Positions 43,207-51,731 of a DNA stretch of 64,000 bases are shown here, piece after piece (the stretch's first letter is position 1; every line of letters begins with the position of its first letter). The DNA is from Paracoccaceae bacterium (lineage in GTDB: Bacteria; Pseudomonadota; Alphaproteobacteria; Rhodobacterales; Rhodobacteraceae), in contig WRPH01000014.1 of the NCBI GenBank assembly GCA_009773375.1, forward strand, positions 1 to 64,000. Reading direction: 5' to 3'. A program made the translations under genes and the position numbers. A model generated the notes under the pieces. That model ran no database searches. It saw only the letters and a list, made by a program, of their open reading frames with translations, and was not told the DNA's origin.

Positions 43207-43659
43207 ATGCTCAAAGGAATTGACCCGCGCCTGAACGCCGAGGTGCTTGGCTGCTTGCGCGCCATGGGCCACGGCGATGTGCTGATCCTTGCCGACACCA
43301 ACTTCCCCTCCGATTCGGTCGCCCGTGCCACCGTCACCGGCAAACTGCTGCGGATGGATAACCTGACCTCGGCCGAAGCCGCGCAGGCCATCCTGTCGGT
43401 GATGCCGCTGGATACTTTCGTGGCCGATTTCGCCGGCCGGATGGAAATGGTCGGGGCCGCCGCCGAAATCCCGCCGGTGCAGGCGGAAGTGCAGGCTGAA
43501 ATCGACGCCGCCGAAGGCAGCCCGCGCCCGATGATCTCGATCGAACGCTTCGCCTTCTATGACATGGCGCGGCAAGCCTATGCGGTGATCCAGACCGGCG
43601 AACGGCGGTTCTATGGCTGTTTCATGCTCCGCAAGGGCGTGATCGCACCGGAGGCGTAA
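43207..43659 (+). CDS. RbsD/FucU-family sugar mutarotase
   Basis: A complete RbsD/FucU protein of 150 aa (MLKGIDPRLNAEVLGCLRAM; GHGDVLILADTNFPSD; ERFAFYDMARQAYAVIQTG; YGCFMLRKGVI). His in the GHGD motif is the conserved catalytic-type residue. Enzymes of this family equilibrate anomers of ribose or fucose after import. It lies between the ABC ATPase and the kinase genes, with AAGGGAG before the start. About half its residues match the paralogue at 37257-37961. Confidence 0.93.
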   Translation: MLKGIDPRLNAEVLGCLRAMGHGDVLILADTNFPSDSVARATVTGKLLRMDNLTSAEAAQAILSVMPLDTFVADFAGRMEMVGAAAEIPPVQAEVQAEIDAAEGSPRPMISIERFAFYDMARQAYAVIQTGERRFYGCFMLRKGVIAPEA

Positions 43660-43662
43660 GTG

Positions 43663-44586
43663 ATGAAACCAATTGTGATCCTTGGCATTTTTGTTGCCGA
43701 TACCGCCTATCGCGCCGCCCGCCAACCGAAAATGGGCGAAACCATTTTGGGCAACTCCTTTGTACTAGGGCCGGGCGGAAAGGGCTCGAACCAATCGGTC
43801 GCCGCCGCCATGGCCGGGGGCAAGACCCACTTCATCACCCGGCTGGGCGATGACGCCTTTGCCGACATCGCCCGCGCGACATGGGCCAGGGCCGGCGTGG
43901 TGCCCGAGGTAAAGATCGACGCCGAAAGCTACACCGGGGCGGCGTATATCTTCATCGAAGACGCCACCGGCAACAACGCCATCATCGTCTCGCCGGGGGC
44001 CGCTGGCCGGGTGTCGGTGCAGGATGTCGAGGAAAAAGCCGACCTGATCCGCTCTGCCGCGATCTTTGTGACGCAGCTGGAACAACCGATCCCCGCCGCC
44101 AAACGCGGGCTGGAAATTGCCCGCGCCGCTGGCGTCACGACCATCCTCAACCCCGCCCCCGCCGCCAGCATCGGCGATGATATTCTGGCACTGTGCGATT
44201 ATGTGACGCCGAACGAGACCGAAACCGAAGCGCTGACCGGGCTGCCGGTTACCACGCTCGCCGAGGCCGAAACAGCCGCCGACGCGCTGCTGGCGCGGGG
44301 CGTCGGTGCGGTGGTGATCACCTTGGGCGACAAAGGTGCGCTTTACCGCGACCGCAGTCGCTCGGTGCATGTGCCGGTTATTTCGGCGGGCCGCGTGGTG
44401 GAAACCACCGGCGCGGGCGATGCCTTCAACGGCGGCTTTGCAGTGGCCCTGTCGGAAGGTCGCGATGTGGTCGAGGCGGTCCGCTTCGGCTGCGCCACCG
44501 CCGGAATTTCCGTCACCCGCCCCGGCACGGCGCCCTCGATGCCCAGCCGCCCCGAGATCGACGTCCTGCTGGCCCGCGGTGCGTGA
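43663..44586 (+). CDS. Ribokinase-like PfkB carbohydrate kinase
   Basis: PfkB-family kinase of about 307 aa. The N-terminal PfkB signature region is FVLGPGGKGSNQSVAAAMAGG, and the catalytic-Asp motif VETTGAGDAFNGGFAVAL is near residue 250. The GPGGKGSNQ arrangement is ribokinase-like, although the sugar may be another pentose. ATG at 43663 is preferred since GGAGG lies 8 bases before it; GTG at 43660 is an alternative. Same operon as the ATPase and FucU-like genes. Confidence 0.9.
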   Translation: MKPIVILGIFVADTAYRAARQPKMGETILGNSFVLGPGGKGSNQSVAAAMAGGKTHFITRLGDDAFADIARATWARAGVVPEVKIDAESYTGAAYIFIEDATGNNAIIVSPGAAGRVSVQDVEEKADLIRSAAIFVTQLEQPIPAAKRGLEIARAAGVTTILNPAPAASIGDDILALCDYVTPNETETEALTGLPVTTLAEAETAADALLARGVGAVVITLGDKGALYRDRSRSVHVPVISAGRVVETTGAGDAFNGGFAVALSEGRDVVEAVRFGCATAGISVTRPGTAPSMPSRPEIDVLLARGA

Positions 44587-44743
44587 CCGGGTCGGCTGGC
44601 CGCCGCCCCTAACCACGCACCCTACCTCTGGCTGGTTTTGTCGGGGCTCGAGCAGGGGGGGCGTGGGTGCCTCCGGCGGGGATATTTAAGGACAGATGAA
44701 ACCGAAGCCTTGGTGAGAGGTAGGGTGTGTGCTGGCACGCACC
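44578..44743. repeat. Palindromic repeats and ATATTT-type element after the kinase gene
   Basis: A diverged unit runs from GGTGCGTGACC (44578) to ACGCACCCTACCTC (44615-44628), with an unrelated centre. An inverted ATATTT-type element is at 44672-44701 (CTCCGGCGGGGATATTTAAG then GACAGATGAA). A 25/27 match to the inverted palindromic unit is at 44717-44743. It fills the gap between convergent genes. Confidence 0.7.
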
Positions 44744-44768
44744 CTTGTCAGCAGGACAGGCGCTGATT

Positions 44769-45530
44769 TCATTCTGGCAGGATATTCACGGCTGGATGTG
44801 CCAGCCCCAGCTGCCCGCGCAGGTGCTTCAAGGCGATCTCTGCGCCTTGCACGCCCAAGTCTGCCGTGGCCTGAGATGCCGTCTCGGTATACCAGTGCCC
44901 GCCCTCTGATGCCCGCCCCATTGCCACGGTTTCTGGTGCCAAAGCCAGCATCAGCGCGGTTTCGCCCAGACCGGCATGGTCGAACGGAAAGCCCGAGTCT
45001 GGCGGAAACAGTGGCACCACCCGGATCCAGTTGAAAGGGTCCGCGGCAGCCGCCTGCTGCGCATAATAGTCCTTCATCGCGCCATCGCCCCACCAGCCCG
45101 GCCCGCGTTCAGCCTCCAGATGCCGGAAGATCGCGTTGCGTGCCGCCAGCCGGAACGCCAGATCGGTCGGCATGCCTTGCGCGAAATTCTCGGTCTGATG
45201 ATGGATCACGCCCACCACATTGCGAAACCCGGTTTTCAGCAGCGCCGCGAACAGCCCCTCGGCAAAGCTCAGCAGCACGCCCGGCTCGATATGCAGCGTG
45301 CCGGTGCCAACCGGCCCGGCTACCGCATGGCTGGCCGCGCCGTAGGCAAAGGCGGGCAGCACCACCACCGCATCGCCAAGTTGGGCGAGGATTTCCGTCA
45401 CCGCCAGCAGGTCCACCCCGGCGGGCAGATGCGCACCGTGATACTCCATCACCCCGATCGGCAACAGCACCGGCAGGTTGCGTGCAATCGCATCAGCGAT
45501 CTGGTCTGGCCGCATGCGTTCAAACTGCAT
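44769..45530 (-). CDS. Creatininase-family amidohydrolase-like protein
   Basis: Creatininase superfamily, 253 aa. The metal-binding start is VLLPIGVMEYHGAHLPAGVD (Glu, His and Asp ligands), followed by VVVLPAFAYGAASHAVAGPVG and NVVGVIHHQTENFAQG. The family includes creatininase, FAPy-nucleotide deformylase and several uncharacterised sugar- or cofactor-linked enzymes. ATG at 45530 overlaps the FGGY kinase stop by 11 bases. Last gene of a four-gene operon; its role in a sugar pathway is unknown, perhaps lactone or amide hydrolysis. Confidence 0.85.
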   Translation of the reverse strand: MQFERMRPDQIADAIARNLPVLLPIGVMEYHGAHLPAGVDLLAVTEILAQLGDAVVVLPAFAYGAASHAVAGPVGTGTLHIEPGVLLSFAEGLFAALLKTGFRNVVGVIHHQTENFAQGMPTDLAFRLAARNAIFRHLEAERGPGWWGDGAMKDYYAQQAAAADPFNWIRVVPLFPPDSGFPFDHAGLGETALMLALAPETVAMGRASEGGHWYTETASQATADLGVQGAEIALKHLRGQLGLAHPAVNILPE

Positions 45531-47019
45531 CACCGCCCCCCAAACCCTGCGCGATATCGCGGGTCTGCTGATAAAGCCTGCGCCACAGCGGGTATTGCCG
45601 GGCATAGACGGGTTCCGCCACCGGCTGCACCAGTCGCGCCACTGGGTTCCACTCGGCGATTTCGTCGGGCAACACCCGCCCCACCGCCACCGCCGCCAGA
45701 AACGCATCGCCATAGCTGGCCCCGATGGTCTTTTCGGCCACAATTTGCACCACGCTACCCAGATCCGAGGTCGCCTGCATCCAGACCGCGTTCCTGGTGC
45801 CACCCCCCACTGCCAGCACCCGCGCAGGCGTGGCCCCCAGACTGCGGCAAGTTTCCATCACATGCGCCGTGCCGCAGGCTATCCCCTCCAGCACCGCCCG
45901 ATAGAGATCACCGCGCCCATGCGTCAGGTTCAGCCCGAAGAACGCCCCCACCGCCTGCGGGTCATGGATCGGCGTACGTTCACCCGAGAAATACGGCAGG
46001 CACAGCAGCCCCTTCGCCCCTTTCGGGCTTGCCGCCGCCTCGGCCGTCAGCACTGCGAAGGCGGTCTCGCCCAACTCGCGCGCAAACTGATCGCGGAACC
46101 AATGCGTCAGCGTCCCCGAGGTTGCCAGCCCCGCCATCGAGGCGTGTTGACCCGGAAAGAGCCACGGCGCATACCACAGCCGGGCATCGCGCACCGGATC
46201 GGCCGTCACCTGAATGATGAAGATGGTCGAGCCATACATCATCATCATGTCGCCCGCGTCCTTCACCCCCACCGATACTGCTTCGGCCGCCGCATCAATC
46301 GTGCCCACCGTCACCGGCGTGCCGATGGCCAGCCCGGTTTCCGCCGCCGCCTGCGCTGTGACATGGCCGGCGATTTCGCTGCTCCACGCAAGGCGCGGCA
46401 AACGCTCCAGCGGCAGGATTTCGGGCGCTAGGTCTGCCACCCATTCCAGCCGGTTCACATCATAAAGCGGCGAGAAATTGGCCGCCGTATAGTGATCCAT
46501 CACATAAGCGCCGGTCAGCTTCCACGTCAGGTAAGGCGTCGCCGAAACCACCATCGCGGTTTGCGCATAGATCTCTGGGTGCTGCTGTTTCAGCCACAGG
46601 ATCTTGGGCCCGACCGATTGCGAGGTCAGCGCATTGCCGCAGCGGGCCAGGATCACCTCTGGCCCGATCTGCGCGTTCAATTCAGCAATCTGCGCCGACG
46701 CCCGCGTGTCCACGCCATAAAGCACGGCATTCATCAACGGCTTGCCCGCCGCATCCAACGGCAGCATGCAGGGCCCGATGGCCGAGCAGGCCACCGCCGC
46801 GATCTCTTCAGGTTTTACCTGAGATTCTGCCAGCAATGCCTTGGTAACAAAAACAAAATCATCCCACCAATCCTCTTCGGCGCGATGTTCGGCCCAGCCC
46901 GGTCGCGGCACGATCATCTTGTGCGCCCGGCTTGCCTGCGCCCCGATCCGACCCACTGCATCCACCAACACGCCTTTGGTTTCAAAGGTGCCGATATCGA
47001 CGCCGAGTGTATAGGTCAT
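45520..47019 (-). CDS. FGGY-family carbohydrate kinase
   Basis: Sugar kinase of 499 aa, xylulokinase-like in size and layout. The N-terminal phosphate loop is LGVDIGTFETKGVLVDAVG, and the C-terminal adenosine region is VLAVGGGTRNAVWMQATSDL. An unusual DMMMMYGST segment is in the second domain. The substrate could be a ketopentose such as xylulose or ribulose; the lyxose-isomerase-like enzyme nearby would supply D-xylulose. It overlaps the M42 gene (ATGA), so the two are translationally coupled. Confidence 0.88.
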   Translation of the reverse strand: MTYTLGVDIGTFETKGVLVDAVGRIGAQASRAHKMIVPRPGWAEHRAEEDWWDDFVFVTKALLAESQVKPEEIAAVACSAIGPCMLPLDAAGKPLMNAVLYGVDTRASAQIAELNAQIGPEVILARCGNALTSQSVGPKILWLKQQHPEIYAQTAMVVSATPYLTWKLTGAYVMDHYTAANFSPLYDVNRLEWVADLAPEILPLERLPRLAWSSEIAGHVTAQAAAETGLAIGTPVTVGTIDAAAEAVSVGVKDAGDMMMMYGSTIFIIQVTADPVRDARLWYAPWLFPGQHASMAGLATSGTLTHWFRDQFARELGETAFAVLTAEAAASPKGAKGLLCLPYFSGERTPIHDPQAVGAFFGLNLTHGRGDLYRAVLEGIACGTAHVMETCRSLGATPARVLAVGGGTRNAVWMQATSDLGSVVQIVAEKTIGASYGDAFLAAVAVGRVLPDEIAEWNPVARLVQPVAEPVYARQYPLWRRLYQQTRDIAQGLGGGDAV

Positions 47020-48101
47020 CGCGGCCTCCGCGACAGATCAAACCCCGGCCCGATCTGCGACAGCGCTTCCACCAATACATCGACCATTCCAGAAATATCA
47101 TCCAGATCAAATACTTCCAGCGCAGAATGCGTGTAACGCATCGGGAAGCCGACATCCAGACAAGCCACGCCTTCGCTGCCCATGAACTGGATATAAGACA
47201 GATCGGTCAGCGCGCCGGTATGGGCGGATCGTTGCAGCGGCAGCCCGCAGGTCAGCGCCGCCGACTCCATCAGCCGCACCAGTGCCGGATGCGGGATCAC
47301 CCCGTTCAGCGTGCCCCGGCCATGAAACGAATACAGCGAAATCCCCGGCCCGCCGCCCATCGTCACCTCGCCACGCACCGCCATATCGGGGGTATCGCAG
47401 GCCAGCAGCAGATCAATCTGCAAGGCAATATCCGGCGCGCAAGCCGTCGCCGCTGGCAGCACGCCGCGCAGGTTGTATTCCTCTTGCACCGACCAGACCA
47501 GATGCACCGTCGGCCCGTCCTCACGCAGCCGCAGCCGCTGCGCCAAAGCCAGCAGCGCCGCACAGCCCGCCCGATCATCGACCGAGGTGCCGGCCAGCCG
47601 GTTGCCCGCCAGCGCCAGCACGCGCGGCAGATAGACCACCGGGCAGCCGATCTGCACCCCCGCCGCTTCGGCCTCGGCCTTGGAGCCAAAACCCGCATCG
47701 ACATAAAGTTCCTGATACGGCACCACCCGGTATTTTTCTTCGGGCGTGGTGGCGTGATGGCTCTTGTTGGCAATCACCCCCGGCAGATCGCCCTGATTGG
47801 TGCAGATCAGCACCGCCTGCGCAGCAAGCGCGCGTTCCGGCACGCCGCCCAACCGCTCCAGCCGGATCAGACCGCTCTCTTCGACCTTGCGCACGACGAA
47901 TCCCAGCTGGTCCATATGGGTGAACACCATCACCACCGGTGCCGCCGGATCACCGGGAAAGCTGGCTATCAAGTTGCCCAGCCGGTCTGACCGATGCGCG
48001 ATGCCCATCGCGTCCAGATGCCCGGCGATGCAGCCCGCCACCCGGTCCTCATACCCCGACAGACCGGGGATCAGCATCAGCTCCGTGACAAGATCGCGCA
48101 T
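47016..48101 (-). CDS. M42-family metallopeptidase-like protein (SgcX/FrvX type)
   Basis: M42 glutamyl aminopeptidase/endoglucanase-type protein, about 361 aa. Metal-ligand motifs are MVFTHMDQLGFVV (His, Asp), GTSVDDRAGCAAL, VQEEYNLRG (Glu-Glu) and a C-terminal His in MRYTHSALE. E. coli sgcX and frvX encode similar proteins inside sugar operons, with unproven roles. Here it sits beside a BtpA/SgcQ-like gene, as in the sgc operon. ATG at 48101 overlaps the BtpA stop by one base; GTG at 48104 is an alternative. Confidence 0.88.
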   Translation of the reverse strand: MRDLVTELMLIPGLSGYEDRVAGCIAGHLDAMGIAHRSDRLGNLIASFPGDPAAPVVMVFTHMDQLGFVVRKVEESGLIRLERLGGVPERALAAQAVLICTNQGDLPGVIANKSHHATTPEEKYRVVPYQELYVDAGFGSKAEAEAAGVQIGCPVVYLPRVLALAGNRLAGTSVDDRAGCAALLALAQRLRLREDGPTVHLVWSVQEEYNLRGVLPAATACAPDIALQIDLLLACDTPDMAVRGEVTMGGGPGISLYSFHGRGTLNGVIPHPALVRLMESAALTCGLPLQRSAHTGALTDLSYIQFMGSEGVACLDVGFPMRYTHSALEVFDLDDISGMVDVLVEALSQIGPGFDLSRRPR

Positions 48102-48910
48102 CACGCCCCCCTGATCGCGCGCACGCGGTCCATGAAATCGCGGGCGCGGTCAGCATCCACCGCAGCCCAGGTATCGCCACCGACCTTCAGCGCAGACCCG
48201 ACGATGCAGCCATCCGCCACCCGGAACACATCGGCGACCGTGGCATGTTTCACCCCGGTATTCGCCAGCACCGGCGTTGTCGGCAGCACCCGTTTCACCG
48301 CCTCCAGATCAACCATCCGCGCCGCCTCGCCAGTGATCGCGCCCGACACCAGCACCGCATCGGGGATCGAGGAAAACACCGCCGACCGCGCCCGGTCCGG
48401 CAAAGACCGAGGATCAAGAGAGCCTGCGAACTCTGCCGAAACATTATACAATTTCGCAACCCCGCCCGCGCCGATCCGCTGACCATAGCGCAGCGCCGCC
48501 CCCGCATCGGGTGCCCAGACCCCCATATCGCTGGCATAGGTGCCGGTGAAAATCTCGCGCACAAACGCAGCCCCGGTGGCCGCTGCCAGCGCCATCGTCG
48601 CCATCGGGTCCCACAGCACATTCACCCCGAACGGCACGGTGATCTGGCCACGCAACCGGCCGATCACATAGGCCATCGTCGCGGTGCTGGCGGTATCAAC
48701 TCGCAGCTCATAGGGGCGGTCGTTCTCATTGCCGAACATCACCGCATCGACACCCGCCGCCTGCAACGCCGCCAGATCAGCCTCGGCCCCGCGCAGAATA
48801 CCTTCTACTCCCGCCTCTGGATCATGCAGCGGCGTCCCTGGCATCGCCCCCAGATGCACCATCGCAATCACTGGCTTCTTGTCGCCGAACACCCGTTGAA
48901 ACCGCACCAT
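48101..48910 (-). CDS. BtpA/SgcQ-family TIM-barrel protein
   Basis: A protein of 269 aa of the BtpA/SgcQ family: IAMVHLGAMPGTPLHDPEAG, then AAGVDAVMFGNENDRPYELRVD and the barrel end DGCIVGSALKVGGDTWAAVD. BtpA was first linked to photosystem I assembly in cyanobacteria; heterotroph members such as SgcQ lie in sugar operons and have no proven reaction. The fold resembles phosphate-binding TIM barrels, so a sugar-phosphate lyase or isomerase is conceivable. GGGAGGG precedes ATG 48910. First gene of the leftward operon, with the regulon palindrome 61 bases upstream. Confidence 0.9.
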   Translation of the reverse strand: MVRFQRVFGDKKPVIAMVHLGAMPGTPLHDPEAGVEGILRGAEADLAALQAAGVDAVMFGNENDRPYELRVDTASTATMAYVIGRLRGQITVPFGVNVLWDPMATMALAAATGAAFVREIFTGTYASDMGVWAPDAGAALRYGQRIGAGGVAKLYNVSAEFAGSLDPRSLPDRARSAVFSSIPDAVLVSGAITGEAARMVDLEAVKRVLPTTPVLANTGVKHATVADVFRVADGCIVGSALKVGGDTWAAVDADRARDFMDRVRAIRGA

Positions 48911-48970
48911 AGTCCCTCCCGTTTTGAGCGAGGCTAGCGCGAAAACCATTGGCCGGGAAGGCAGAACATA

Positions 48971-48982
48971 CTAGCATGTCAG
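48971..48982. promoter_or_regulatory. Operator-like palindrome (site 2)
   Basis: CTAGCATGTCAG matches CTAACATGTTAG at 10 of 12 positions; the two changes lie at mirror-image positions. It sits between the divergent BtpA-like and aldose-dehydrogenase genes, 19 bases before the ATG at 49001. Confidence 0.65.
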
Positions 48983-49000
48983 TGAAATGCGGAGGCAAAG

Positions 49001-50020
49001 ATGCAGGTCAGGCACTGGGATCGGTTGGGCAACGGCGGGCTGGATTTCACCGAACTCGGCTTCGGCGCGGCCCCGCTGGGCAACCTCTACCGCGCGATTT
49101 CCGAGGCCGAGGCGCAATCCGTGCTGACCCGCGCCTGGGATGGCGGCGTGCGCTATTTTGATACAGCACCGCTTTATGGCTTAGGCCTGTCGGAAACCCG
49201 GCTGAACCATTTCCTGCGCGATAAACCGCGCGACAGCTATGTGATCTCATCAAAAATTGGCCGCTTGCTGCGCGTCTGCAAACCCGATCAGCGCGACGGC
49301 TTCGGCAAATGGTTCGACGTGCCCGCCCGCAACGAGGTTTACGACTATTCCTACGACGGCGTGATGCGCAGCCTTGAGGCCTCGCTGGAACGGCTGGGGC
49401 TGGACCGCATCGACATCCTTTATGCGCATGATCTGGACCTCTTTAACCACAAGACCGCCACCGCGCTGACCGCCCGCCTGCACGATTTCATGGCCGGCGG
49501 CTACCGCGCCCTGCTCGATCTGCGCGATCAGGGCACCATCAAGGCCTTCGGTGCCGGAATAAACGAATGGCAGCCGTGCCAATGGCTGCTCGAACGCGGC
49601 GATTTCGATCTGTTCCTGCTGGCGGGCCGCTATACCCTGCTGGAGCAAGAGGCGCTGGAAAGCTTCCTGCCCATGGCCGAACAACGCGGCGCGGGCATCA
49701 TCATCGGCGGCCCGTATAACTCCGGCATCCTCGCCACCGGCCCGAAACCCGGCGCGTTCTACAACTACGACCCCGCCCCCGAAGCCATCCTGACCCGCAC
49801 CGCAGCACTTCAAACGATTTGCGCCCGGCACGGCACCCGCCTTGTCGATGCCGCCTTCCAGTTCCCGCTGCGCCATCCGGCGGTGGTATCGGTGATCCCC
49901 GGCGGGCAAGGCGTGGCCGAGATTGACAGCAATCTTGCCGCCGCCAAAGCCCGCATCCCGCCCGCGCTTTGGGCAGATCTGCAAGCGCAGGGCCTGTTGC
50001 ACCGCAAAGCGCCGCTCTGA
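49001..50020 (+). CDS. Aldo/keto reductase, D-threo-aldose (L-fucose) 1-dehydrogenase-like
   Basis: AKR-superfamily protein of 339 aa. The catalytic residues are visible: Asp54 and Tyr59 in RYFDTAPLYGLG, Lys85 in ISSKIGRLL and His in ILYAHDLD. TELGFGAAPLGNLYRAISEAEA at the N-terminus and NEVYDYSYDGVMRSLEASL are typical of D-threo-aldose 1-dehydrogenases, which oxidise L-fucose, L-galactose or D-arabinose to the lactone. GGAGG lies 7 bases upstream. Divergent from the BtpA operon across the operator-like palindrome. Confidence 0.9.
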   Translation: MQVRHWDRLGNGGLDFTELGFGAAPLGNLYRAISEAEAQSVLTRAWDGGVRYFDTAPLYGLGLSETRLNHFLRDKPRDSYVISSKIGRLLRVCKPDQRDGFGKWFDVPARNEVYDYSYDGVMRSLEASLERLGLDRIDILYAHDLDLFNHKTATALTARLHDFMAGGYRALLDLRDQGTIKAFGAGINEWQPCQWLLERGDFDLFLLAGRYTLLEQEALESFLPMAEQRGAGIIIGGPYNSGILATGPKPGAFYNYDPAPEAILTRTAALQTICARHGTRLVDAAFQFPLRHPAVVSVIPGGQGVAEIDSNLAAAKARIPPALWADLQAQGLLHRKAPL

Positions 50021-50089
50021 CGGCGTTTCCCCCTTCATCTTGCGGCATCGGCTGTTAGGATGGGGGCAATCCGCGATAAAGGCTCCGCC

Positions 50090-50857
50090 ATGCCCCACCC
50101 CTCCCGCCGCCCCACCGTGGGCATCATCGGCAACTCTTACCTGATGAATGACCGCTATGCGGTGCATGCGACGGGGCATATCAACTCGTCCGCCGTGGCC
50201 GAGGTGGCGGATTGCGTGCCCCTGATCGTGCCGACCGACCCGCGCTTTGTCTCGGTGGCCGACCTGCTGGCGATCTGCGACGGCTTTCTGCTGACCGGCG
50301 GTCGCCCCAACGTCCACCCCGCCGAATATGGCGAAGCCGAAACCCCCGCGCATGGCGAATTTGACCGCAACCGCGACGCCATCACCCTGCCGCTGATCCG
50401 CGCCTGTGTCGAAAGCGGCCAGCCCTTCTTGGGCATCTGTCGCGGCTTTCAAGAGGTGAACGTCGCGATGGGCGGCAGCCTGCACCCCGAAATCCGCGAT
50501 CTGCCGGGCCGGATGAACCACCGCATGCCGCCCGACGCGGTGATCGAGGAGCAATTCGCCCCCCGCCACGCCGTCCGCTTTGCCGAAGGCGGCGTGTTCC
50601 ACCGCCTGCTGGGCGCGCCCGAGGTGATGACCAACACCCTGCACGGCCAAGGCATCGCCCGGCCGGGCAGCCGCATCGTCATCGACGGCTATGCGCCAGA
50701 CGGCACCCCCGAAGCGATCTATGTCGCCGATGCGCCCGGTTTTACCCTGTCGGTGCAATGGCACCCGGAATGGAACGCAACCAACGACCCGGTGTCGCGG
50801 CCGTTGTTCACCGCCTTTGGCGATGCGGTGCGGGCTTGGGCTGCCCGACACGCATGA
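50090..50857 (+). CDS. Class I glutamine amidotransferase-like hydrolase (peptidase C26)
   Basis: A protein of 255 aa of the gamma-glutamyl-GABA hydrolase (PuuD) type. The nucleophile is Cys117 in FLGICRGFQEVNVAMGG and the catalytic His is in LSVQWHPEWN. PuuD frees GABA from gamma-Glu-GABA. In this sugar regulon an unusual gamma-glutamyl conjugate, or a role unrelated to polyamines, may apply. Start at 50090 with AAAGG upstream. Between the aldose dehydrogenase and isomerase genes on the same strand. Confidence 0.88.
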   Translation: MPHPSRRPTVGIIGNSYLMNDRYAVHATGHINSSAVAEVADCVPLIVPTDPRFVSVADLLAICDGFLLTGGRPNVHPAEYGEAETPAHGEFDRNRDAITLPLIRACVESGQPFLGICRGFQEVNVAMGGSLHPEIRDLPGRMNHRMPPDAVIEEQFAPRHAVRFAEGGVFHRLLGAPEVMTNTLHGQGIARPGSRIVIDGYAPDGTPEAIYVADAPGFTLSVQWHPEWNATNDPVSRPLFTAFGDAVRAWAARHA

Positions 50858-50956
50858 TCTTCTGCAAAAACGAACCGATCCGCCGCCTGTCGTAGCCCGA
50901 TTTCCGCGCGGAAACCGGTCCCGGAAACCGCACGGTTTCCACCCGCTGCATCCCGG

Positions 50957-50984
50957 TTGTTTACGCTAACACCAACGCTATACT
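50957..50984 (+). promoter_or_regulatory. Putative promoter with operator half-site
   Basis: TTGTTT (50957-50962) and TATACT (50979-50984) are 16 bases apart, 30 bases before the start of the lyxose-isomerase-like gene. CTAACA (50966-50971), half of the regulon palindrome, lies inside the spacer. Confidence 0.45.
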
Positions 50985-51013
50985 GCCGCCCGAACGCTAG
51001 GGAGAGATCGCCA

Positions 51014-51697
51014 ATGAAACGCTCACGCATCAATGACATCATGGCCGCTGCGGATGAGATGATCCGCCATTACGGCTTTGTGCTGCCACCCTTCGCCTAT
51101 TGGTCGCCCGATGAATTCAAGGCCAAGGCCAGCATCGCCCGCCGCGTCATCGAGGGGCGCTGCGGCTGGGATATCACCGATTACGGTCAGGGCCGCTTTG
51201 ATGATCTGGGCCTGTTCCTGTTCACCCTGCGCAACGGCTCGCTGGCCGATCTGCAACGCGGCGGCGGCATGTGTTATGCCGAAAAGCTGTTGATTTCGCG
51301 GCAGGATCAGCTTTCCCCGATGCACACCCATGTCATCAAGGCCGAAGACATCATCAACCGCGGCGGGGCCACGCTGGTGGTCGAACTGTTTGGGTCCGAC
51401 GATCACGGCAACTTCGCCGCCGACCGGGGCGGGCTGGTGCGCTGCGACGGCATCGATCGCCCCTACAAGCCCGGCGACAAGCTGAAACTCGCCCCCGGCG
51501 AAAGCGTCACCCTGATGCCGGGCGATTGGCACGCCTTCTGGGGCGAAGGCGGCGACGTGCTGATCGGCGAGGTGTCCACCGTCAACGACGACGTCACCGA
51601 CAACGTCTTCCGCGAACCGATTGGCCGCTTTGCCGAGATTGACGAAGACGTCGCCCCCACGCATCTGCTGGTCAGCGATTACGAGAAATGGCTGTGA
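51014..51697 (+). CDS. D-lyxose isomerase-like cupin sugar isomerase
   Basis: A cupin protein of 227 aa resembling D-lyxose ketol-isomerase (YdaE/LyxI type), which interconverts D-lyxose and D-xylulose and often D-mannose/D-fructose. Metal ligands are visible: His104 and His106 in SPMHTHVIKAEDI with Glu111, and a later His in MPGDWHAFWGEGGDVLIGEVS. Strong ribosome-binding site (AGGGAGAG). It likely feeds ketopentose to the FGGY kinase of the same regulon. Confidence 0.9.
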   Translation: MKRSRINDIMAAADEMIRHYGFVLPPFAYWSPDEFKAKASIARRVIEGRCGWDITDYGQGRFDDLGLFLFTLRNGSLADLQRGGGMCYAEKLLISRQDQLSPMHTHVIKAEDIINRGGATLVVELFGSDDHGNFAADRGGLVRCDGIDRPYKPGDKLKLAPGESVTLMPGDWHAFWGEGGDVLIGEVSTVNDDVTDNVFREPIGRFAEIDEDVAPTHLLVSDYEKWL

Positions 51698-51700
51698 AAT

Positions 51701-51725
51701 CAGGGGGGCGTGTCGCCACGCCCCC
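51701..51725. terminator. GC-rich hairpin between convergent genes
   Basis: GGGGGCGTG (51703-51711) pairs with CACGCCCCC (51716-51724) around a TCGC loop. It lies between the stops of the isomerase and M3 peptidase genes and could separate the two transcripts in both directions, though no U-tract is present. Confidence 0.5.
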
Positions 51726-51731
51726 TGCCGC

